DNA of 64,000 bases from JAVVHE01 sp038238915 (GTDB lineage: Bacteria; Pseudomonadota; Alphaproteobacteria; Sphingomonadales; Sphingomonadaceae): contig JBBSFH010000016.1 in the NCBI GenBank assembly GCA_038238915.1, positions 1 to 64,000 of the forward strand. Direction: 5' to 3'. A program made the position numbers and the translations under genes. The notes beneath the pieces were generated by a model, which did no database searches, was not told the origin of the DNA, and was given only the letters and a program-made list of their open reading frames with translations. This document shows, piece by piece, positions 60,200 to 64,000 of the stretch. Within the stretch, counting starts at the first letter, position 1. The number at the start of each line of letters is the position of its first letter.

Positions 60200-61267
60200 A
60201 TGTCCGATCCCACCCAGGCCTTTCAGGTTCGCCGCGATGACATCGCCGTCACGCGCACCATCGATCAATTGCTCGAACCCGGCGCGGGCGAGGCGGTGCT
60301 GCGCGTTGATCAGTTCGCCCTTACCGCCAACACCGTCACCTACGCGGTCCACGGCGTTGCGCTGCGCTATTGGGATTTCTTCCCCGCCGAAGATGGCTGG
60401 GGCCATGTGCCCGCGTGGGGCATCGCCACCGTCACCGCATCAAACGTCGAGGGCCTGGTCCCGGGTGAACAGCTCTACGGCTATTTCACCATGGCCGGCG
60501 CGGTGAAGCTGCGGCTTCAACAGACCGGCGAAACCGGCTTTACCGAAACCAGCGCGCACCGCGCCGACCTCCCCGCCGCGTACAATCGCTACCGCCGCTG
60601 GGACGCATCGATGGGCGACGAGGCGCTGACCGGCCTGCTCCAGCCGCTCCACGCGACCTCTTTCCTGCTCGACGATTTCCTTGCCGCGAACGACTGGTTC
60701 GGCGCGAAGCAGGCGATGCTCTCCAGCGCATCCTCCAAAACCGCGCTCGCGCTCGCGCATGCGATCCGTCAGCATGCCGAGCGCCCCCGGCTGATCGGCC
60801 TCACCTCGCCGCGCAACCTCGAATTCACGCGCGGCACCGGAGCATATGACGAGGTGATCTCCTACGCCGACGTGACCGCGCACGATCCCGCCGTGCCCAC
60901 GATCTACGCCGATATGGCGGGCGACCGCGCATTGCGCACTGCGGTCCATACCCACTGGGCGGACCGGCTGGTCCATTCGGCCGCAGTCGGCGATACGCAC
61001 CAGGGGCTGGGCACCCGCAGCGATCCGTTGCCCGGCCCCAAGGCGCAGTTCTTCTTCGCGCCAACGTGGCTCGCGAAGCGACAGGCGGACTGGGGAGCGG
61101 GCCAGGTCGCGGCGCGCCTCGACCTCGCGTGGAGCGTGTTCGCGGACTGGGCCCCGCAGTGGCTGAAAATCGTGCATGAACGCGGCCCCGACGCGGTGGC
61201 CCTCCGCTGGGACGAGGCAAACCGCGGCGGCACACCGCCATCTCAGGGAATCGTGCTCAGCCTTTGA
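60200..61267 (+). CDS. DUF2855 family protein
   Basis: 355 residues resembling a medium-chain reductase/GroES-like core without the zinc and cofactor motifs: VLRVDQFALTANTVTYAVHG, LRYWDFFPAEDGWGHVPAWG, then the Rossmann-like SSASSKTALALAHAI. These match the DUF2855 family found in proteobacteria. The ATG at 60200 begins MSDPTQAFQV. It is divergent from the helicase and convergent with the MATE gene, 6 bases away. No activity is established for the family. Confidence 0.8.
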   Translation: MSDPTQAFQVRRDDIAVTRTIDQLLEPGAGEAVLRVDQFALTANTVTYAVHGVALRYWDFFPAEDGWGHVPAWGIATVTASNVEGLVPGEQLYGYFTMAGAVKLRLQQTGETGFTETSAHRADLPAAYNRYRRWDASMGDEALTGLLQPLHATSFLLDDFLAANDWFGAKQAMLSSASSKTALALAHAIRQHAERPRLIGLTSPRNLEFTRGTGAYDEVISYADVTAHDPAVPTIYADMAGDRALRTAVHTHWADRLVHSAAVGDTHQGLGTRSDPLPGPKAQFFFAPTWLAKRQADWGAGQVAARLDLAWSVFADWAPQWLKIVHERGPDAVALRWDEANRGGTPPSQGIVLSL

Positions 61268-61273
61268 GCGCCG

Positions 61274-62755
61274 TCAGGCGCGGGCGCTGCCTGCCGTGAC
61301 CGGGATCGCCGTGGAACCCACCGAAGTCGGCACCAGCGCCAGCGATTGCCCCGCGCCAGACGTTTCCTCCAGCATATGCGCGCTGCGCCAGTTGCCCCAA
61401 CGATAATAGGCCGAAGACCCGATCAGCGCGATGATCATCGAGACGGGCGCGGTCCAGTACACCGCGTCAACCCCAAGGCTCGGCCGAAGCAACAGCGCGG
61501 CCGGAATGCGGAACGCCAGCAGCGCCACGATCAGCACGACCAGCGGTGCCAGGACGGCGCCGTTGGCGCGCACAACCGCGAACAACACGAAGGTCGCGCC
61601 GAGGAACAGATAGCCCCACAGGCCGAGCGCATTGATGTGATACACCATCGGCCACGCCTGCGCGTCGTGCGGGAGGAACAGCGCGACCAGCGGCTGCTCG
61701 GCTGCATAGACAATCAGGATCAGCGCACCGGTCAACGCGAGGTTCATGAGCACGCCGGTTCGGGCGGTGCGCTCAACCCGGTCCCACTTGCGCGCGCCGA
61801 TATTCTGCGCGGCGAAGGAGGAGGAGGCCGCGCCGATCGCCATCGCGGGCATGAACACATAATTCCACATCTGCGCCGCCACCCCGTAGGCGGCGGTCGC
61901 GGTGGTTCCATACAGGTTGATCAGATCGATCATCGCAAACCCGGAGATCGAGACCACGATCATCTGCAACCCCATCGGGATGCCCTTGACGATGCTGGCG
62001 ATCAGCAGCTGCCGATCGGGCACGAGCAGCTTCAGATCGGGCCCCGCTAGCCGGATCGGAAAGCGCTTTGCATAGAGAAAGATCAGCACGCCGGCGAGGC
62101 CAATCACCTGCCCGATCAGCGTAGCGGTGGACGAGCCCGCGATACCGAGCGCGGGGAACGGCCCCCATCCCCGGATCAGCACCGGATTGAGGCCGACATC
62201 GATCGCGGTGGCGAGGATCGAGAAGATGAACGGCGTCCGGCTATCGCCACTGCCGCGCAGCGCCATCGACAGGAACGTGTTGAAATAGAGGAACGGCAGC
62301 GCGACGAAGATCACACGCAGATAGGCGCTGGCAAGCGGCAGGACGTCCGCAGGTGTATTCATTCGCGCAAGCATCCAATCGGACGCGAGATAGCCGACGA
62401 TCGCCATCACGGTGGACGCAACCATGAAGAAAGTGGCCATCGTGCCGACCACCGCGCGCGCCTGATGGAGATCGCGCCGCCCCACCGCCTGCCCTACCAG
62501 GATCGTGGCTGCCAACCCCACGCCGAAGACGGCGGCGAGCAGCAGGAAGAGAATATTATTGGCGTTGGTGGTGGCGGCGATGCCGCGTTCGCCGATCAGA
62601 TTGCCCACCCAATAGGCGTTGATCGAGCCGTTGAGCGTCTGCACCACCGACGTGCCGAGCACGGGCAGCGCGAACAGCAGCATCGTGCGGCCGATCGGCC
62701 CCTGCGTCAGATCGCGCTGGCCGGGGCGGGTGTCGGGAGCGGGAGCATCGGCCAT
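61274..62755 (-). CDS. MATE family efflux transporter
   Basis: 493 residues with about 12 transmembrane helices in two related halves. The N-terminal entry is GPIGRTMLLFALPVLGTSVV with QTLNGSINAYWVGNLIGERG, and ILVGQAVGRRDLHQAR is typical; the second half repeats the pattern with GVAAQMWNYVFMPAMAIGAA and AAQNIGARKWDRVER. MATE pumps expel cationic drugs or metabolites using Na+ or H+. Specificity cannot be read. It is convergent with the DUF2855 gene; the downstream signals are not separate. Confidence 0.9.
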   Translation of the reverse strand: MADAPAPDTRPGQRDLTQGPIGRTMLLFALPVLGTSVVQTLNGSINAYWVGNLIGERGIAATTNANNILFLLLAAVFGVGLAATILVGQAVGRRDLHQARAVVGTMATFFMVASTVMAIVGYLASDWMLARMNTPADVLPLASAYLRVIFVALPFLYFNTFLSMALRGSGDSRTPFIFSILATAIDVGLNPVLIRGWGPFPALGIAGSSTATLIGQVIGLAGVLIFLYAKRFPIRLAGPDLKLLVPDRQLLIASIVKGIPMGLQMIVVSISGFAMIDLINLYGTTATAAYGVAAQMWNYVFMPAMAIGAASSSFAAQNIGARKWDRVERTARTGVLMNLALTGALILIVYAAEQPLVALFLPHDAQAWPMVYHINALGLWGYLFLGATFVLFAVVRANGAVLAPLVVLIVALLAFRIPAALLLRPSLGVDAVYWTAPVSMIIALIGSSAYYRWGNWRSAHMLEETSGAGQSLALVPTSVGSTAIPVTAGSARA

Positions 62756-62800
62756 CGCGGCGCAACATAGGGAGGCGCGGCGATGGGGGGAAGCGCGCGC

Positions 62801-63211
62801 TCAGTCGCGGCGCGAGGCGGGGTGCAATGCGATCCCGGTCGAGCCGAAGTCCCTGCCCGTGCACAGGATCGGCCGATCCGAGCGCACCGCCATTCCATAG
62901 ACCATCAGATCAAGCATGTTGAGCGCGCCGCCTCGTCCGTTGCCGGTGCCGTGGCGGGCGTTGGCGTCGGTGGCGATCAGCGCGTCTGCCGCTGTGAACG
63001 GCGCGGACGCGATCCGGCCATTGAACAGCAGCCGAAGCAGCTCGCGCGCGTCAGGATCGGGCGCGTTGCTGGCCAGCGCGGTCACGCGCTCGAACTCGAC
63101 GAGCACCGGCGTCGGCACGATCCCCTCATCCTCCAGCAGCGCGATAAGGATCCGCTCGCGGCCTTTTTCCATGCGAACCACCGCGACGAGCGCAGAGGTA
63201 TCGACGATCAC
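62801..63211 (-). CDS. vapC: Type II toxin, VapC PIN-domain RNase (second pair)
   Basis: 136 residues. MIVDTSALVAVV holds the first catalytic Asp, PTPVLVEFERV the Glu, AADALIATDANARHG the central acidic residues, and LNMLDLMVYGMA the C-terminal Asp. The start ATG overlaps the antitoxin stop (ATGA). A canonical chromosomal VapC, it lies between the MATE and mutase genes and is only distantly similar to the one at 4978. Confidence 0.9.
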   Translation of the reverse strand: MIVDTSALVAVVRMEKGRERILIALLEDEGIVPTPVLVEFERVTALASNAPDPDARELLRLLFNGRIASAPFTAADALIATDANARHGTGNGRGGALNMLDLMVYGMAVRSDRPILCTGRDFGSTGIALHPASRRD

Positions 63212-63486
63212 CGCAGATTGCCGCGCGGATCATACTCGCGCGCGTCGAAGTCCTTCATGCTTGGAATGTCGGGCCTCGCCGCCAGTCGCTCCAGAACTTC
63301 CGCGATCCGCGCGCGACGCTCGGCCTCGAGCGGATGGTCCGGGCGAATTGGCAGCCGTTCGAGCGCATCCTCGATGATGCTGACCTTGCTGCGGCCCGAA
63401 GCCGCGAGCTGCTCGAGCAGCAGCGCCGCTTTTTCCGAACGGATGGTGATCGAGGGTTGCTGGCGACGTGTTTGCATGCTGTGCAT
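63208..63486 (-). CDS. vapB: Antitoxin, VapB / PSK type (second pair)
   Basis: About 92 residues. The N-terminal ribbon-helix-helix region is QPSITIRSEKAALLLEQLAA and SGRSKVSIIEDALER, followed by a C-terminal toxin-binding tail with FDAREYDPRGNLR. Two ATGs (63486, 63477) are possible and neither has a clear ribosome site. The upstream sequence repeats TGCA-centred elements (63475-63505), a possible operator. It is coupled to vapC by a 4-base overlap. Confidence 0.82.
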   Translation of the reverse strand: MHSMQTRRQQPSITIRSEKAALLLEQLAASGRSKVSIIEDALERLPIRPDHPLEAERRARIAEVLERLAARPDIPSMKDFDAREYDPRGNLR

Positions 63487-63574
63487 TTACATCGTGCAGC
63501 GGTTGGTTGCAAGTGCGACACCTTGCGACTGCCCGGCTCTTCCCGCACATCGGGAGTGACAGGAGCCGCACCCG

Positions 63575-64000
63575 ATGACCGATCCCCTCGCCGCCTGGAC
63601 CACAGCCGCTTGGAAGGAAAGCAAGGGCGTCGACCTCTCGTGGCACACGCCCGAACGCCTGACGATCAAGCCGCTCTATACCGCCGCCGACACCGCCAAC
63701 ATCGATCCGGGACTGCCCGGCGAGGCTCCGTACACGCGCGGCGTGCGCGCGACGATGTATGCTGGGCGGCCGTGGACGATCCGGCAATATGCGGGGTTTT
63801 CGACGGCGGAGGCTTCGAACGCGTTCTACCGGCGCAATCTGGCGGCGGGGCAGCGGGGGCTTTCGGTCGCGTTCGATCTCGCCACGCATCGGGGCTACGA
63901 CAGCGATCATCCGCGCGTGACCGGCGACGTTGGCAAGGCGGGCGTAGCGATCGACTCGGTCGAAGACATGAAGCTGCTGTTCGACGGCATCCCGCTCGAT
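63575..64000 (+). CDS. scpA: Methylmalonyl-CoA mutase, N-terminal part (3' truncated by window)
   Basis: 142 codons run off the window. The start MTDPLAAWTTAAWKESKGVD, LTIKPLYTAADT, PGEAPYTRGVRATMYAGRPW and TIRQYAGFSTAEASNAFYRR, followed by GLSVAFDLATHRGYDSDHPR, are the substrate-binding TIM-barrel entry of the large B12-dependent mutase subunit. It interconverts methylmalonyl-CoA and succinyl-CoA in propionate metabolism. AGGAG at 63561-63565 supports the ATG at 63575. A B12 need fits with cobS in the same genome. The B12-binding domain is outside the window. Confidence 0.92.
   Translation, partial: MTDPLAAWTTAAWKESKGVDLSWHTPERLTIKPLYTAADTANIDPGLPGEAPYTRGVRATMYAGRPWTIRQYAGFSTAEASNAFYRRNLAAGQRGLSVAFDLATHRGYDSDHPRVTGDVGKAGVAIDSVEDMKLLFDGIPLD

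Noticed and set aside
1..64000. CRISPR arrays, rRNA operons, prophage or IS transposase genes
   Set aside because: None seen: no spaced direct repeats of CRISPR type, no rRNA sequence and no transposase or integrase motifs in any frame.

Overview
The window looks like chromosomal DNA of a sphingomonad (Alphaproteobacteria, Sphingomonadales; most likely Sphingomonas). The evidence is high GC with GC-ending codons, the BolA / J-protein / CobS cluster, a PhyR / NepR / EcfG general stress locus, a very large NAD-glutamate dehydrogenase, the DUF3576-leuS-lptE-holA run and at least six PEP-CTERM type surface proteins. Adjacent genes are very often coupled by 4-base ATGA / GTGA / TTGA overlaps, and these overlaps fix several GTG and TTG starts.

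Layout. 1-2761: end of an ice-binding-like PEP-CTERM protein, then cobS and a J-domain gene (minus) divergent from bolA. 2787-11510: asd and the ribosome/SRP cluster ffh-rpsP-rimM ... trmD-rplS. This cluster is split by about 3.7 kb holding a vapBC toxin-antitoxin pair fused by overlap to trmD, a thioredoxin-reductase-like gene and a broken HWE-type sensor kinase. 11642-14094: phoD and a PEP-CTERM protein. 14101-17278: general stress regulators (PhyP-like histidine kinase relative, NepR, PhyR, a small membrane protein, and an EcfG sigma factor carrying an N-terminal NepR-like segment) with a textbook EcfG promoter. 17349-27580: CocE-type hydrolase, alpha/beta hydrolase, malate synthase G, SnoaL-like protein, NAD-glutamate dehydrogenase. 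27735-32455: two PEP-CTERM genes with a shared, structured 5' leader, flanking an S53 protease. 32545-38155: small membrane/envelope genes and DUF3576-leuS-lptE-holA. 38164-38867: an AT-richer islet that is a decayed FRG-domain gene. 38974-47602: PEP-CTERM gene with a sigma-54 type promoter, queF, sulfotransferase-like gene, PiuC-type dioxygenase, pheST, yebC and a PEP-CTERM haloperoxidase. 47749-56203: two paralogous winged-helix/TPR membrane regulators bracketing ruvCAB, an amidohydrolase and a UrcA protein. 56246-58140: glnB-glnA behind a perfect sigma-54 promoter. 58233-64000: tRNA-His flanked by palindromic repeats, an RhlE-like helicase, a DUF2855 protein, a MATE exporter, a second vapBC, and the start of methylmalonyl-CoA mutase.

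How it works together. Most of the window is housekeeping (translation, protein export, recombination, nitrogen assimilation). The accessory part has two themes: PEP-CTERM surface proteins with their own control signals, although no exosortase is encoded here, and stress/addiction modules. The points most worth testing are the NepR-EcfG fusion, the vapBC-trmD coupling, the two-state leader shared by two PEP-CTERM genes, and the hidden FRG pseudogene. All calls are from reading the sequence; no database search was run.
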